The translations under genes and the position numbers were made by a program. DNA of 64,000 nucleotides from Planctomycetaceae bacterium (GTDB lineage: Bacteria > Planctomycetota > Planctomycetia > Pirellulales > Pirellulaceae). Shown piece by piece: positions 45,964 through 56,320 of the stretch. Each line of letters starts with the position of its first letter. Position 1 is the stretch's first letter. The DNA lies in assembly GCA_024642205.1 (NCBI GenBank), contig JAHEBQ010000015.1:58226-122225 (forward strand), given 5' to 3'. The notes below the pieces were generated by a model. The model saw nothing but the letters and a program-made list of their open reading frames with translations. It did no database searches and was not told the DNA's origin.

Positions 45964-47523
45964 ATGGCCGATCCCATCCCGCAGTTGCTTCCGCTTGACG
46001 ATTCCAATCGTGAGCTCGAATCGAATGTCCATCCGCGGCATTGGAAGAACCCGACGCCGACGGATCCGTATCACCTGGTGATCATCGGCGCGGGGACGGC
46101 CGGTTTGGTAACGGCGGCCGGCGCTGCCGGGCTGGGGGCGAGAGTCGCGTTGATCGAACGCGAATTGATGGGTGGCGACTGTTTGAATGTTGGCTGCGTT
46201 CCTTCCAAGGGTGTCCTGCGCGCAGCTCGCGTCGCGGCAACGGTTCGAGAGTCGGAAGACTTCGGAATTCACATCCGGGCCGGCTTCGACTTCGATTTCG
46301 CCAGGGCGATGGCGCGAATGCGAGCTTTGCGAGCCCGCATCAGTCCCGCGGATTCCGCCCGTCGATTCACTGAACTGGGCGTCGATGTTTTTTTCGGACA
46401 AGGCAGTTTCATTGACAGCAACACCGTGTCGGTCAGATCCGGCGATGGGACGGTTACCCCGCTGAAATTCAAGAAAGCGGTCATTGCCTCGGGGGCCCGT
46501 GCTGCCGCGCCACCGATTGACGGTCTGGATTCGGTCAACTACCTGACGAACGAGACCCTGTTTTCTCTAACCGAGTTGCCAAGCCGACTGGGGGTTGTCG
46601 GCGCGGGACCCGTCGGAAGCGAAATGGCTCAGTCGTTTGCTCGATTTGGCAGCGAGGTTTTCCTGTTTGTTCACGGTGACCAAATCCTGCCGCGCGAAGA
46701 GTCAGATGCAGCATTAATCGTGCAGAAACAATTCGAAAAAGATGGTGTCACTTTGATGCTTGGAAGTCACGGCATGCGGCTGGACCCGGACCGGGAAGGG
46801 GTTCGGGTCCGGGGCAAACAGGAACCTGGTGGATGTCCCTACAATGTTGTGGTCGATCAAATACTGATCGCGGCCGGACGCGCGCCCAATACAAGCGGGT
46901 TGAACCTGGAAGCCGTCGGTGTCGAATTTGATTCGCACGGTGTGAAAGTCGATGACCATTTGCAAACGACAAATCCCAGGATTTTTGCGGCGGGAGACAT
47001 CTGTTCCCAATTCAGGTTCACTCATGCCGCGGACTTTCAGGCCCGCATTGTAATCCAGAATTCGCTGTTTGCCCTCGGTCCTGTGGGCAGGAAAAAGGTC
47101 AGCAAGTTGATTGTCCCGTGGGCGACATATACGTCACCCGAGATTGCCCACGTCGGAATGTATGCGGCCGACGCCGCAGATGCGGGGATCGCAGTGGAGA
47201 CCTACGTTCAGCACCTGGAGCATGTCGATCGCGCGATCCTGGACGGCAACGATGCCGGATTCGTCAAAGTTCTAACGAAAAAGGGAACGGATCAAATCGT
47301 TGGCGCAACAATCGTTGCCGAAAACGCGGGTGATTTAATTTCTGAGATCACGGTTGCGATGACCAACGGACTCGGCCTATCCAACCTCGGCCGCACCATC
47401 CATCCGTACCCAACCCAGGCAGACGCGATCCGCCGCTTGGGTGACCAATTCAACAAGACGAAATTGACGCCATGGAGCCAGAAAATCCTGTCCACGCTGA
47501 TGCGTCTCAATGTCGGGAAATAG
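45964..47523 (+). CDS. Flavoprotein pyridine nucleotide-disulfide oxidoreductase (mercuric-reductase-like)
   Basis: The 519-residue protein starts MADPIPQLLPLDD; GTG 45934 gives ten more residues. It has the group I disulfide reductase order: FAD motif VIIGAGTAGLVTAAGAAGLGA, the redox disulfide GGDCLNVGCVPSK, NAD(P)H motif LGVVGAGPVGSEMAQSFARFG, FAD motif RIFAAGDI, and the C-terminal dimerisation domain ending in the HPYPTQADA motif with the catalytic His. Mercuric reductases carry an extra C-terminal vicinal Cys pair that is absent here (it ends LMRLNVGK), so a general thiol or metal reductase is more likely. A ~40-residue N-terminal extension precedes the fold. Confidence 0.88.
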   Translation: MADPIPQLLPLDDSNRELESNVHPRHWKNPTPTDPYHLVIIGAGTAGLVTAAGAAGLGARVALIERELMGGDCLNVGCVPSKGVLRAARVAATVRESEDFGIHIRAGFDFDFARAMARMRALRARISPADSARRFTELGVDVFFGQGSFIDSNTVSVRSGDGTVTPLKFKKAVIASGARAAAPPIDGLDSVNYLTNETLFSLTELPSRLGVVGAGPVGSEMAQSFARFGSEVFLFVHGDQILPREESDAALIVQKQFEKDGVTLMLGSHGMRLDPDREGVRVRGKQEPGGCPYNVVVDQILIAAGRAPNTSGLNLEAVGVEFDSHGVKVDDHLQTTNPRIFAAGDICSQFRFTHAADFQARIVIQNSLFALGPVGRKKVSKLIVPWATYTSPEIAHVGMYAADAADAGIAVETYVQHLEHVDRAILDGNDAGFVKVLTKKGTDQIVGATIVAENAGDLISEITVAMTNGLGLSNLGRTIHPYPTQADAIRRLGDQFNKTKLTPWSQKILSTLMRLNVGK

Positions 47524-47588
47524 TCCCGGTTGCTTGGGTCCATTGGCGCTGGGTAGCTGGAGCCATTCGCCGTTTGAAATCGTCAGTG

Positions 47589-49022
47589 TTATTTTCGACG
47601 AAACAGCCAGACGAAATCGCCGGACACGGTGGAAGCAACATCAAACTGTTTTTTCTTTTGCATTAGCTCGCCGCATCTTTTGGCGATTTTGACGTAATCG
47701 TCATTTTTGGTGAGTGCCTTCTTTTGTTCGTCTGTCTTGGCGACAATCGTTAACTTCATCAATTGACTGCGTAATTCCTCCAGGGTTTTGTCAATCTCGC
47801 CAAGCTGTTTGAGTTCTTCATCGCTCAAGACCGTGACCGAGGGTTTGTCCCACGAGCAACGAGCTCCGACCAGCAAATCGAGGTCGCCATCGTTGTCGTA
47901 GTCAACGGCGTCAATGTGAAACGAGGACCCTGGTTGGGTTGGCTGTCCAGCATAGGCAGGAACCTTTTTGATAAATGACTCGTCTTCCACCGGTTCAATC
48001 AGCGTCTCGGCCGCGGCGAATTCAGGCGTATCTGTCTGGCCGATATTGGCGAAGAAGAACACACCTCCTTTGGCTCCGCCGCACAGAACATCAAATAGTC
48101 CATCTCCGTTCCAATCCACAATCCTGGGAGCGGCAAGCCCTTTCTCGATCACGATTGGTTGTCCATTGGCTTCGATCGCTGAGTTGGTTGGAGCAAAACT
48201 CGGACTCGCGGCGGTCCCTTCATTGAGCCGCAGGAACAGGCGACCTCCGTAATAGTCGCCCAGGACGAGATCGAGGTCTCCGTCGTTATCCCAATCAACT
48301 GCGGAAACCGAGGTGCAGTGGCCCTCGGAACCGGCACGGTCTGTATTGTCCCACTTGCTCGTTTCGGTATTCCAAAATGCATTGATCAAAACAGTGCTCC
48401 CAGACGAGTCCAGGATCTGTTCCGGTTCCAGGTATCCGCTCTCGCTGCCTTTGATCAGGTAAGGTACGCCGCTGAAGCTACCGACCAGGATGTCCTGATG
48501 TCCGTCTGCATTGATGTCCACCAACTGTGAACTCATTCCAACGCATCACCAGTTGGAAACTTTGATGGCTTCCCCGCCTGCCGATGCCAACGCAGTATGG
48601 CTGCTCCAAACAGGATCGCCGCTTCCGTCATTCTGATTTTCATAAACACTCAGGCTGCCAAAAATATCTCCGACGATTAATTCGGATTGGCCGTCGCTGT
48701 CGACATCAAACAGGGATGGCGAGGGGTACATCTGTTTCGCACCGGAATTCAACGGGAGGTTGCCAACCATCAGCCGAAGCGGCGCTTCAAACGTCGCGTT
48801 GACAAATTCAGGCCGGGCACTACTGGCGACTTCCGTTCTGGTATGGGGTTTCGTTGGCAGTTCCAGCGGTTGGACTTCAACCGGAGTCTCAGAAGTTGCA
48901 TTTTCGCCCGTCACAAGTTCAGGTCGATTCGTTTGGTTTTGGCATCCCGACTGAACTGCGAGCCCCACTGCCAGGCAAATCATGCCGGTGACGTAATGAA
49001 AATGGATGTGCGATGGACTCAT
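47589..49022 (-). CDS. Candidate selenoprotein, exported FG-GAP/VCBS lipoprotein (in-frame TGA before Cys)
   Basis: From ATG 49022 to the stop at 47589 the frame runs 477 residues with one TGA at codon 159 (48548-48546). Conventional calling splits it into 48546-49022 and 47589-48536, but the sequence between them is in frame: EAIKVSNW-U-CVGMSSQLVDINADGHQD. The N-terminus has a signal peptide with a possible lipobox ending in SGC (residue ~26), then Pro/Thr-rich linker. Repeated FG-GAP/VCBS blades are visible on both sides of the TGA: LFDVDSDGQSELIVGDIFG before it, and DINADGHQDILVGSF, DWDNDGDLDLVLGDYY, DWNGDGLFDVLCGG and DYDNDGDLDLLVGAR after it. The blade pattern continues across the TGA. 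The C-terminus has a Lys/Glu-rich helix. A SECIS-like hairpin follows the TGA. A TGG-to-TGA nonsense change is the main alternative. Confidence 0.7.
48516..48532 (-). promoter_or_regulatory. SECIS-like hairpin after the TGA of the FG-GAP gene
   Basis: On the minus strand GTTCAC pairs with GTGGAC (six pairs, one G-U) around the loop AGTTG. The loop starts 20 bases after the TGA and its second base is G, as in the E. coli fdhF element (loop AGGUCU). The match is weaker than a covariation-supported element. Confidence 0.5.
48546..48548 (-). other. In-frame TGA, candidate selenocysteine codon 159
   Basis: The TGA follows TGG (Trp158) and precedes TGC (Cys160), so the decoded motif would be Trp-Sec-Cys. 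The surrounding frame is open on both sides without indels. Confidence 0.6.
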
Positions 49023-49279
49023 GTTTTTTTCCGCTTGGTGAGAAAAGGATTTCGACCGATTTCGTGATCACACCAATTGTACAATCCAGACGTCATTTGC
49101 CAGTGAAATCTGGCGGATCGACGGAGAGAATTCCAAACAGGAAATGGCGTGGAGCAATCGATTCGAGTTTGTCGGGATATCTGCCTGGTGGATCAGATAT
49201 CGAAACTCATCTTGGCACTGAAGCCCGCGTGTCGCCGTATTGACGTCATGCAACTGCGATACAATGGGAGGCAGGACGG

Positions 49280-50122
49280 CTAAGCACCGGCGATCGGTCG
49301 TTTGCCGACTTCCGGGGTATGTTCGCTGACCGCGTGCCCTTTGCCTTTGCGAATTCCAAGCAGGACCAGAAGCTTGCGACGCGTCTCGCGAAAAGGAACA
49401 GCGATCCAGCGATGTGCTCGGATCCACCACGGACGCTCCAGCCCCCCCGGGAACAGAACGGAGAATTGATCCGGACGATAGAATCCGACTTGTCTGGAAA
49501 GATGGTAGCGATCGCTCTGTTGAAGGATCGAAAGCAGGTGCCTTTGTGATGGCCTTGGCAAGTGTGCACTGATCTGAAAATCAAACACGTATGGATTGCC
49601 ATCTTGGCCGACCAGCACATTCTCCGCTTTGTGCAAATCCACGTACGCGATTTGGTGCGCGTGCATCTGGTCGATCAATTCCAGCAATTTCGGCAGGAAT
49701 TGATCGTTGGGAACGTCGCCCGTTTTCAGCGGACGACCATCGACGAAATCATGACCGTCAGCGGTTCGGCAAACCTGGCCATTAACGATAATATTGCCAC
49801 ATGATTTCGGCACGCCTGCAACGTCATCGAGGAGTTCAAGCATGTGGCGTTCACGGTTTGCCAGCCAACGTCCGAGCCATTTCATGGGCAGGCCGAAGAT
49901 CGATTGTTCTCGATTAAACTTGACGACGATCCGGTGATCCTGATTTTCGTACCGGGCGGTCGCCGCCCAGGAGTCGTGCTTGAAAATCTCGGCACAGCGA
50001 TAGTTCTGGTTGCCGACGGTGATTTGTTGCGGAGGATCATTGGCGCCCAACGCCCGGAACAGGGCCGGTCTTCGCTTACTGGATGATTTCGCGTTTCGTC
50101 CTGTTTCGATTTGACTCATCAA
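49280..50122 (-). CDS. Lipopolysaccharide-kinase/RIO-like protein
   Basis: The 280-residue protein has a eukaryotic-like kinase core. A substrate-lobe start with VVKFNRE (~67) supplies the ATP-binding Lys. The catalytic loop is MHAHQIAYVDLHKAENVLV (~172-190), in which Asp, His-Lys and Asn take the places of HxDxxxxN, and VFDFQIS (~199-205) replaces DFG. This pattern is shared by WaaP/InaA-type LPS core kinases and RIO kinases. It would phosphorylate an envelope sugar or protein. The C-terminus is basic (RKLLVLLGIRKGKGHA). It is divergent from nothing recognisable, and no LPS operon is nearby. Confidence 0.75.
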   Translation of the reverse strand: MMSQIETGRNAKSSSKRRPALFRALGANDPPQQITVGNQNYRCAEIFKHDSWAATARYENQDHRIVVKFNREQSIFGLPMKWLGRWLANRERHMLELLDDVAGVPKSCGNIIVNGQVCRTADGHDFVDGRPLKTGDVPNDQFLPKLLELIDQMHAHQIAYVDLHKAENVLVGQDGNPYVFDFQISAHLPRPSQRHLLSILQQSDRYHLSRQVGFYRPDQFSVLFPGGLERPWWIRAHRWIAVPFRETRRKLLVLLGIRKGKGHAVSEHTPEVGKRPIAGA

Positions 50123-50698
50123 CCAGCGCCCGTATTGTTCTTGGATCCTACCTGCCGAACCAGCTGTTTATACTGAAGAACTGGTGGAGGTCTGTAAATG
50201 GAGATTGACCAAGCTAGCGTTTCCAGACCAGGTTGGAGCGCAACACGCCTTTTTTCAGGAATCCGGCCAGGTTCGGCTCGGCCTCAATGAAGCCAGATGA
50301 GTTCGGGAACCGTTGGATGTCAGCGAATCAAGCCGCTGGCAGGCTTTTGGGACATTGCCGCGATTTACAATGCCAACTGCCGATCGCAAAATCGATCGCC
50401 TCGCGAGAATTCCCGGCCTCAATCGAGGCCTTGAATTCGCCGAGTGAGATCAGGTCTGAAAAAAAAGACAGCATTGGTGATAACCCGATTTTCGGTCAAA
50501 TCCAATTCCAATTCGATCGAGTCGCGGGCCAGTTTCGCAGTCTCTGGGCACCAAACCCCGTTCGAATTTGCGTTCTGGGAAACGACCACATGAGGGCCCG
50601 TCTGACGTGAACAGCCAGACAGGAAAGGCCAGCAAAACCCATTTCCGTCGGTGAATAGTCCTGTTTGCAGGCGATCCATGAAGGACAGGAGTGATCGT
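50123..50698. other. Intergenic ~575 bp, no supported gene
   Basis: Two overlapping frames (50233-50610 plus; 50419-50712 minus) show no family features and run over each other, so at most one could be coding. The minus frame starts TTG inside the NhaR-like gene. No terminator or RNA recognised. Confidence 0.5.
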
Positions 50699-51610
50699 TC
50701 ATCGCTCGCCAAAGAGTCGATCTCGCGCAGATTCTGAAATCTTCAAGACAGCAGGATGTTTCAGCCGTTTTTCGATCGAGATTGCGTAGAATCGTTCGAT
50801 GACTTCTGGAATTCTCCCTACGACTTTGACTGAATGTTGACGACAGACTTCGGCTTCAATGGCTGTCGGTGTGACGAACAGACCGTGACCGGCCTGCCCA
50901 AAAACTTTCAAGACCGCACTGTCCTCGAACTCATGAGCGATGATGGGATGAATGTCGTTCTCATCGAACCACTGTTCAAGCAGGCGCCGCAACGAGGTGT
51001 TTTGTGTCGGCAGCAGCATCGGTGCGGAATCGAGTGATTCCGGAAATCCTCGCCTGAATCGACGCGATAACTGGGGGGTTCCATAAACGGTCACGCCGCA
51101 TTTACCCAGCAGGTGATTAAACGCCCGCACGTTGATGTCCGGCGCCAACGGTCGATCGGCAATCACAACATCAAGTCGATGAAGTGCAAGTTCGCCCAGG
51201 AGTTCACTGATTTTTCCTTCGAAACAGGTAACTTGATACTCCTGTTCCTTGCATGATTCCAAGGCAGGCCGGAGCAATTCGTAAACCACCAGCTTCGGAA
51301 TCGCACCTTGAACTCCCACCAGCAGGCGCGATCTGTCTTCGTCAGTTCGGTGATGCAGGATGTCGGTGAGTTCTCGACCCAAACCAAAAATCTCATCCGC
51401 ATACTGGTAAACGAGATGGCCAGTTTCAGTCAACTTCAATGAACGTCCCGAGCGATCAAACAGTTGGTGACCAACGGAGTTTTCAAGTTTCTTGATCTGG
51501 CTACTGAGGGTCGGCTGGGCCAGGTGAAGCAGTTCTGCCGCCCGCGATACGCCGCCCTCCCTCGCGACCGTCCAGAAATACAACAAATGGTGGTAGTTAA
51601 GCCAGTCCAT
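50699..51610 (-). CDS. nhaR: LysR-family regulator, NhaR-like
   Basis: The 303-residue protein opens with the NhaR-type winged helix MDWLNYHHLLYFWTVAREGG and the LysR recognition helix region SRAAELLHLAQPTLSSQIKKLE. The effector domain follows at ~90-300 (LLVGVQGAIPKLVVYELL, GELALHRLDVVIADRP). NhaR controls Na+/H+ antiporter genes in E. coli; in other phyla the NhaR-like group is present without nhaA next to it, as here. It is divergent from the HPF-purE-purK group across ~360 bp. Confidence 0.88.
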   Translation of the reverse strand: MDWLNYHHLLYFWTVAREGGVSRAAELLHLAQPTLSSQIKKLENSVGHQLFDRSGRSLKLTETGHLVYQYADEIFGLGRELTDILHHRTDEDRSRLLVGVQGAIPKLVVYELLRPALESCKEQEYQVTCFEGKISELLGELALHRLDVVIADRPLAPDINVRAFNHLLGKCGVTVYGTPQLSRRFRRGFPESLDSAPMLLPTQNTSLRRLLEQWFDENDIHPIIAHEFEDSAVLKVFGQAGHGLFVTPTAIEAEVCRQHSVKVVGRIPEVIERFYAISIEKRLKHPAVLKISESARDRLFGER

Positions 51611-51969
51611 GACGAATCCCGATATTCATTTTTTCTATCATTCGTTTGAGTTTTATCAATTGGATCTATGGCATGCAGGATCCGTATAAAGTACTGGAGG
51701 GTGCTTGAACTTCCAAGGGAGGCAAACGCAGGGATTTTCCTCCCGAATACCGATCGACAGAATTTTATCTTCGCACGGGATCGACGAAATACCGGAAAGC
51801 TCGCGGGGTGACTTCGGTCTCCAACGGCGATGACTGGTGGACGGGGGTCCGGATGAATTAGGCGGACCCGGCATTTATATTTGTTTTTTCTATGTAATGG
51901 TTGGTTTTTGTCTATTTGTTCTATATCTGAATCGGACGTATAACTGGCTTCAACAACGGGGAGATTCGA
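51611..51969. other. Intergenic 359 bp, AT-rich, divergent promoters
   Basis: Lies between the NhaR-like and HPF-like genes. The part near 51880-51930 is unusually T-rich and is the likely promoter region of the HPF-like gene, but no unambiguous boxes could be fixed. Confidence 0.4.
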
Positions 51970-52320
51970 ATGAAAGTTCTCATCAGCGACCAGCAGAAAC
52001 TCTTGAGTTCGGTGGCGATTGAAGATACAGAATCCAGGCTCGCGGCAGCGTTTTCCAAGTATGGGTTTCGGATCAAACGGATTGAAGTCTCGGTCAGCGA
52101 TGGCAACGGCTCGCGTGGCGGTGTCGACAAGATGTGTCGGATCGTCGCAAGACTCAAACAAACGCGGGATGTCACCGTCACTGCGACAAACGAATCACTT
52201 ACCAAATCCATTCAGCAAGCGATCAAACGGGCAGAGCGCAGCGTCGCCAGGCAAATTCAGAAGAAAACGTTCACTGATCATGATCGCCGATCTGACTTCG
52301 GTTTTGCGTTTTACAAATAG
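51970..52320 (+). CDS. HPF/RaiA-like ribosome hibernation protein
   Basis: The 116-residue product has the RaiA/short-HPF pattern: [27 protein letters not shown] (~39-65) with the Gly-Gly turn and [30 protein letters not shown]. The family binds the 30S subunit and inactivates or dimerises ribosomes in stationary phase. GGGGAG lies 7 bases before ATG 51970. It is 32 bp upstream of purE and may share its transcript. Confidence 0.8.
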   Translation: MKVLISDQQKLLSSVAIEDTESRLAAAFSKYGFRIKRIEVSVSDGNGSRGGVDKMCRIVARLKQTRDVTVTATNESLTKSIQQAIKRAERSVARQIQKKTFTDHDRRSDFGFAFYK

Positions 52321-52352
52321 AAACCCTTTGGTCAAAACCCAGGCAGAATTCA

Positions 52353-52856
52353 ATGAATGATCAAGCACGGGACAAGTCGCCTTTGGTCAGCATCGTGATG
52401 GGCAGCAAATCTGATTGGCCGACGATGAAAGTCGCGTCGGACCAGCTTTCGGATTTCGGTGTCGCCCACGAATGCCGAGTCGTTTCAGCGCATCGCACGC
52501 CGGAATGGATGGTTTCGTATGCCAAAGAGGCTGATTCACGCGGTTTGAAGATCCTCATTGCCGGTGCCGGTGGCGCCGCGCATCTGCCTGGAATGATCGC
52601 GTCGCTAACCCCGTTGCCGGTGTTTGGGGTTCCGGTCCAGAGCCAGGCTCTCAGTGGGCTGGATTCCCTGCTTTCGATTGTCCAGATGCCTGGTGGTGTT
52701 CCCGTGGGCACGTTGGCGATTGGAGCATCTGGTGCAAAAAATGCAGCGTTACTGGCAGTCCGGGTGTTGGCCAACGAAGATCCGTCGCTTCGTGAACAGC
52801 TGAACCGGTTTATTGCCGATCAAACAAAAATGGTCATGCAGGATAACGAGTTATGA
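52353..52856 (+). CDS. purE: N5-carboxyaminoimidazole ribonucleotide mutase
   Basis: The 167-residue enzyme shows the class I PurE motifs [41 protein letters not shown], and [36 protein letters not shown]. It converts N5-CAIR to CAIR in purine biosynthesis. Its stop overlaps the purK start (ATGA at 52853-52856), giving translational coupling. Confidence 0.96.
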   Translation: MNDQARDKSPLVSIVMGSKSDWPTMKVASDQLSDFGVAHECRVVSAHRTPEWMVSYAKEADSRGLKILIAGAGGAAHLPGMIASLTPLPVFGVPVQSQALSGLDSLLSIVQMPGGVPVGTLAIGASGAKNAALLAVRVLANEDPSLREQLNRFIADQTKMVMQDNEL

Positions 52857-54067
52857 TTGCTTCAACGGATGGAAATTCAGTCGTCAACCCTGGCGAAACA
52901 ATTGGTGTTTTTGGAAGCGGACAACTGGGAAGAATGTTTGTGATCGCGGCCAAACAGCTTGGTTATCGCGTGCACGTTTTTTCTCCGACCCACGATTCGC
53001 CCGCCGGCCAGGTCGCTGATCTCGAAATCCAGGCCGCCTATGACGATTACGATGCGGTTGAATGTTTCGCCAAGTGCGTCGATGTTATTACGATTGAGTT
53101 CGAAAACGTTCCTGTTGAAACCATTCAGGCGGCTGCGATGTTCGCCCCCGTCAGGCCGGGGGCCAAGGTTCTTGAGACCACGCAGAATCGGATCAAGGAA
53201 AAATCGTTTCTCCGCGAAAACGGTTTCGCCGTAGGAGGTTTCAAACCGGTCCGTTCCCTGGGAGAACTCAAGTCAGCTTGCGAAAACTTTTTGCCAGCAG
53301 TCCTGAAGACAACAACCCTGGGATACGACGGAAAAGGTCAAGTCATCATTCGGGATCCAATGGAAATCGAGTCAGCCTGGCGTCAATTGAATACCCGTGA
53401 GGCAATACTCGAAGAGTTGATTGATTTCGATTTTGAGTTCTCCGTGGTTGGCGCCCGCAACATTTCCGGAGCGTTTGCCTCTTACCAACCGATCGAAAAC
53501 CAGCACCGTAATCACATTCTTGACGTTTCCTTTTCACCCAGCCAGTTGTCAAAAAGCCTGTCGATGGAGGCCAGGAAAACGGTTTACCGGATCATGGACA
53601 AGTTGGACGCGGTTGGCGTTTTGTGCGTCGAATTTTTCATGTCTCGAGATGGGCGGGTCTTGATCAACGAGATTGCACCCCGTCCTCACAACTCTGGACA
53701 CCTGACGATTGAAGCGCATGAGACGAGCCAATTTGAACAACAAGTCCGCGCGGTTTGCGGATTGATGCTGGGATCGACCCGACAGTTGAGACCCGCCGCG
53801 ATGGTTAACCTCTTGGGTGACTGCTGGGATTCCGGCGAGCCAAGGTGGCATTTGGGTTTATCGTTGCCCAATACAAAACTCCATCTGTATGGAAAATCAA
53901 TCCCGAAATCGGGAAGAAAAATGGGACACGTCACAGCGCTTGCCGGGACATCCCACCAAGCCGCGGATCACGCGAGAGCCGCCAGAAAACTTCTCAGTTT
54001 TGATTTCCCGGTCGAAACGCGTCGACCGAAAATGACCGATCGAAGGTTTTCGGACACCGCTTCATGA
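52853..54067 (+). CDS. purK: N5-carboxyaminoimidazole ribonucleotide synthase
   Basis: The 404-residue ATP-grasp enzyme begins with the pre-ATP-grasp motif [17 protein letters not shown], then [11 protein letters not shown] of the ATP-binding lobe and [29 protein letters not shown], the conserved Mg-binding region. It makes N5-CAIR from AIR, bicarbonate and ATP, the substrate of PurE. Length fits the family (about 355-400). Translation is coupled to purE. The local beta carbonic anhydrase gene could supply bicarbonate but is 12 kb away. Confidence 0.96.
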   Translation: MIASTDGNSVVNPGETIGVFGSGQLGRMFVIAAKQLGYRVHVFSPTHDSPAGQVADLEIQAAYDDYDAVECFAKCVDVITIEFENVPVETIQAAAMFAPVRPGAKVLETTQNRIKEKSFLRENGFAVGGFKPVRSLGELKSACENFLPAVLKTTTLGYDGKGQVIIRDPMEIESAWRQLNTREAILEELIDFDFEFSVVGARNISGAFASYQPIENQHRNHILDVSFSPSQLSKSLSMEARKTVYRIMDKLDAVGVLCVEFFMSRDGRVLINEIAPRPHNSGHLTIEAHETSQFEQQVRAVCGLMLGSTRQLRPAAMVNLLGDCWDSGEPRWHLGLSLPNTKLHLYGKSIPKSGRKMGHVTALAGTSHQAADHARAARKLLSFDFPVETRRPKMTDRRFSDTAS

Positions 54068-54796
54068 TCCAATGGAGGATCGAATCGGACATTTAGTGTG
54101 ACATTTCACTCCATGTTCGTGGTATCGACATCCTCGGAGTAAAGGGCCACATACCCGTCATGCCCTGCCAAGTTGAGTGCCGGTCCAGGAGATGTCTCAG
54201 ATTCATCGATCGGAACTGCAAGCTGAGACAAGATGACGGCTTGGTGTTGCAGACGGGTGGACTTCGGCAAGTTTTGGTTGCGAGCAGACACTCGATCGAT
54301 GCGGCAGGCGCGCGCAGTCGGTTTCCTGCTTTCGCTCCGATCGGGGACCAGGAAACCAGAGCAAGTGCCGTTAGGGCGTTAGCCTCGGGTTGGCGTAATC
54401 GAAGGAACATCATGCTGGCGGTTCTGAGCCAAGGCCGATAAAGGCATCAAAAACAGGCACTGAAACGCGATCCTGGAAACGGTAGCCCGGCAATTTCCCT
54501 GGTTGAGGAATGGACGTCGGTTTGAACCTGCCAATCTGGACACAAGTCCTTGGTTTCCTGTTTCAAATCATGACGGTGCTACAGCCTGCCTTGACTTGAC
54601 GTGGACTGGCTCGACGCGGTTTACCGCGCGCGTTGCATCTTCACGCCAGGATTTCACCAACGTGGATTGGATTCCGCACGCAACAGGGACCGCGGCGCGT
54701 AATTCCCGCTGATCCACCAATTAGCAAGCGCGAAATTGGCGGAGATCATGGGTTTTAGGATACAATCCAGGCTTATTGAATCTTGGAGGCAATTTC
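54068..54796. other. Intergenic ~730 bp, no supported gene
   Basis: Several short frames on both strands lack any family features. A weak hairpin GATCC-AATGGA-GGATC (54066-54081) spans the purK stop without a T-run. The region upstream of 54797 contains the promoter and the GGAGG ribosome site of the next gene. Confidence 0.5.
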
Positions 54797-56320
54797 ATGG
54801 GTGTATGGACAGGCTTTCTTCTCATATTTGCCTCGCTATTCGTGGGTGCTATCGACGACGAATTTTTCGAAATTCAAGTGGTCGACGCCGACACGGGCCG
54901 CGGTGTGCCGTTGGTGGAATTACGAACAGTAAACGACGTTCGTTTTGTTACTGACTCGGGTGGTTACATCGCGATCGACCAACCGGATTTGTTGAGCCAG
55001 GAGGTGTTTTTTCACGTGTCCAGCCACGGCTACGAGTTTCCCCAGGATGGATTCGGATATCGCGGCAAGCGCCTGAATATTGTGGCCGGAGGCAAAGCAA
55101 AGCTGGAATTGAAACGAATCAACGTTGCCCAGCGACTTTACCGCGTAACCGGAGGGGGGATTTACAGTGACAGCCTGTTGTTAGGGAAACCTATCGCAAT
55201 CCAGCATCCGTTGATCAACGGTCAGGTGTTCGGTTCCGACAGCGTGGTCAACGCCGTTTATCGGGGGCAGATCTACTGGTTTTGGGGCGACACGAATCGC
55301 CCCTCGTATCCACTTGGAAATTTTCACGTACCTGGTGCGACCTCCAAACTGCCAGGACACGGAGGGTTGGATCCTGAGAAGGGAATCGATCTCGAGTATT
55401 TTCTCGACGACGACGGATTCGCCAAACCGGCCGCGCAAATGCCCGGCTCGGGTCCGACCTGGATCGGCGGATTGGTGGCGATGGGTGACGCCAGTGGCAA
55501 CGAACAGTTATTTGCAACCTACGTCAAAATAAAAAAGCCGATGGTCGTTTACGAACGCGGATTGGCCCGATTCGACGATAAAAAGAAACAATTCGCACAC
55601 GTCAAACAATTCGCGATCGATGCGCCACTGTTTCCCGCAGGTCATCCGGTCGTGCACGACGATGGCGGGCAGTCGTACGTCTACTTCGCCCAGCCTTACC
55701 CGCTCGTCCGTGTCGCAGCCTCGGCAGGATCACTTGGAGACCTCACGCAATACGAGACCTACACCTATCTGGAACAAGGTAGCCGTGAAGATTCGACCCG
55801 GATTCAGCGAGACGAAACCGGGAAACCGGTCTACGGCTGGAAAACGGACACGATTCCGTTGACACCGAAACTTGAGAAACAGTTGTTGGATAACCTTGCG
55901 ATCAAGCCTGCGGAAGCCCTGTTGCAAACCCGGGACATCGAATCCGGCCGATCGGTGATGCTGCATGGCGGTTCAGTATACTGGAATGACTATCGCCAGT
56001 GCTGGATCATGATCGCGCTCGAAAGTCATGGTACTTCTCCGTTGGGTGAAATCTGGTATTCGGAGTCGGATTCGTTAACTGGACCGTGGCCCATGGCTCG
56101 CAAAATCGTCACGCATGAAAAATACAGCTTTTACAACCCGAAACAACATCCGATGTTTGACACCGATCGCGGCCGTACTATTTTCTTCGAAGGGACTTAT
56201 ACCAACATGTTCTCGGGTAATCCCGATCGAACGCCACGCTACAACTACAACCAAATCATGTACAAACTGGACCTGGCGGATCCACGTCTGTCATTGAAAG
56301 TCGATCAGAACGAGGATTAA
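54797..56320 (+). CDS. Exported beta-propeller-like protein of unknown function
   Basis: The 507-residue product starts at ATG 54797, with GGAGG 8 bases upstream; the TTG at 54776 is rejected for that reason. A signal peptide-like segment (VWTGFLLIFASLFVGAI) is followed by a small carboxypeptidase-regulatory-like domain (FEIQVVDADTGRGVPLVELRTV). The main part has repeated Trp/Tyr/Gly-rich strands such as IYWFWGDTNRPSYPLGNF, GPTWIGGLVAMGD and GEIWYSESDSLTGPWPMARKIV, consistent with a five-bladed propeller as in GH43-like or DUF4185-like proteins. The blade residues ESDSLTGPW resemble the secreted glycosidase-type pattern, but no catalytic set could be assigned. Confidence 0.8.
   Translation: MGVWTGFLLIFASLFVGAIDDEFFEIQVVDADTGRGVPLVELRTVNDVRFVTDSGGYIAIDQPDLLSQEVFFHVSSHGYEFPQDGFGYRGKRLNIVAGGKAKLELKRINVAQRLYRVTGGGIYSDSLLLGKPIAIQHPLINGQVFGSDSVVNAVYRGQIYWFWGDTNRPSYPLGNFHVPGATSKLPGHGGLDPEKGIDLEYFLDDDGFAKPAAQMPGSGPTWIGGLVAMGDASGNEQLFATYVKIKKPMVVYERGLARFDDKKKQFAHVKQFAIDAPLFPAGHPVVHDDGGQSYVYFAQPYPLVRVAASAGSLGDLTQYETYTYLEQGSREDSTRIQRDETGKPVYGWKTDTIPLTPKLEKQLLDNLAIKPAEALLQTRDIESGRSVMLHGGSVYWNDYRQCWIMIALESHGTSPLGEIWYSESDSLTGPWPMARKIVTHEKYSFYNPKQHPMFDTDRGRTIFFEGTYTNMFSGNPDRTPRYNYNQIMYKLDLADPRLSLKVDQNED

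Noticed and set aside
50233..50712. Opposed small frames as genes
   Set aside because: They overlap on opposite strands, and neither shows family features or a good ribosome site.
54066..54081. Hairpin across the purK stop as a terminator
   Set aside because: Only five pairs and no T-run follow.
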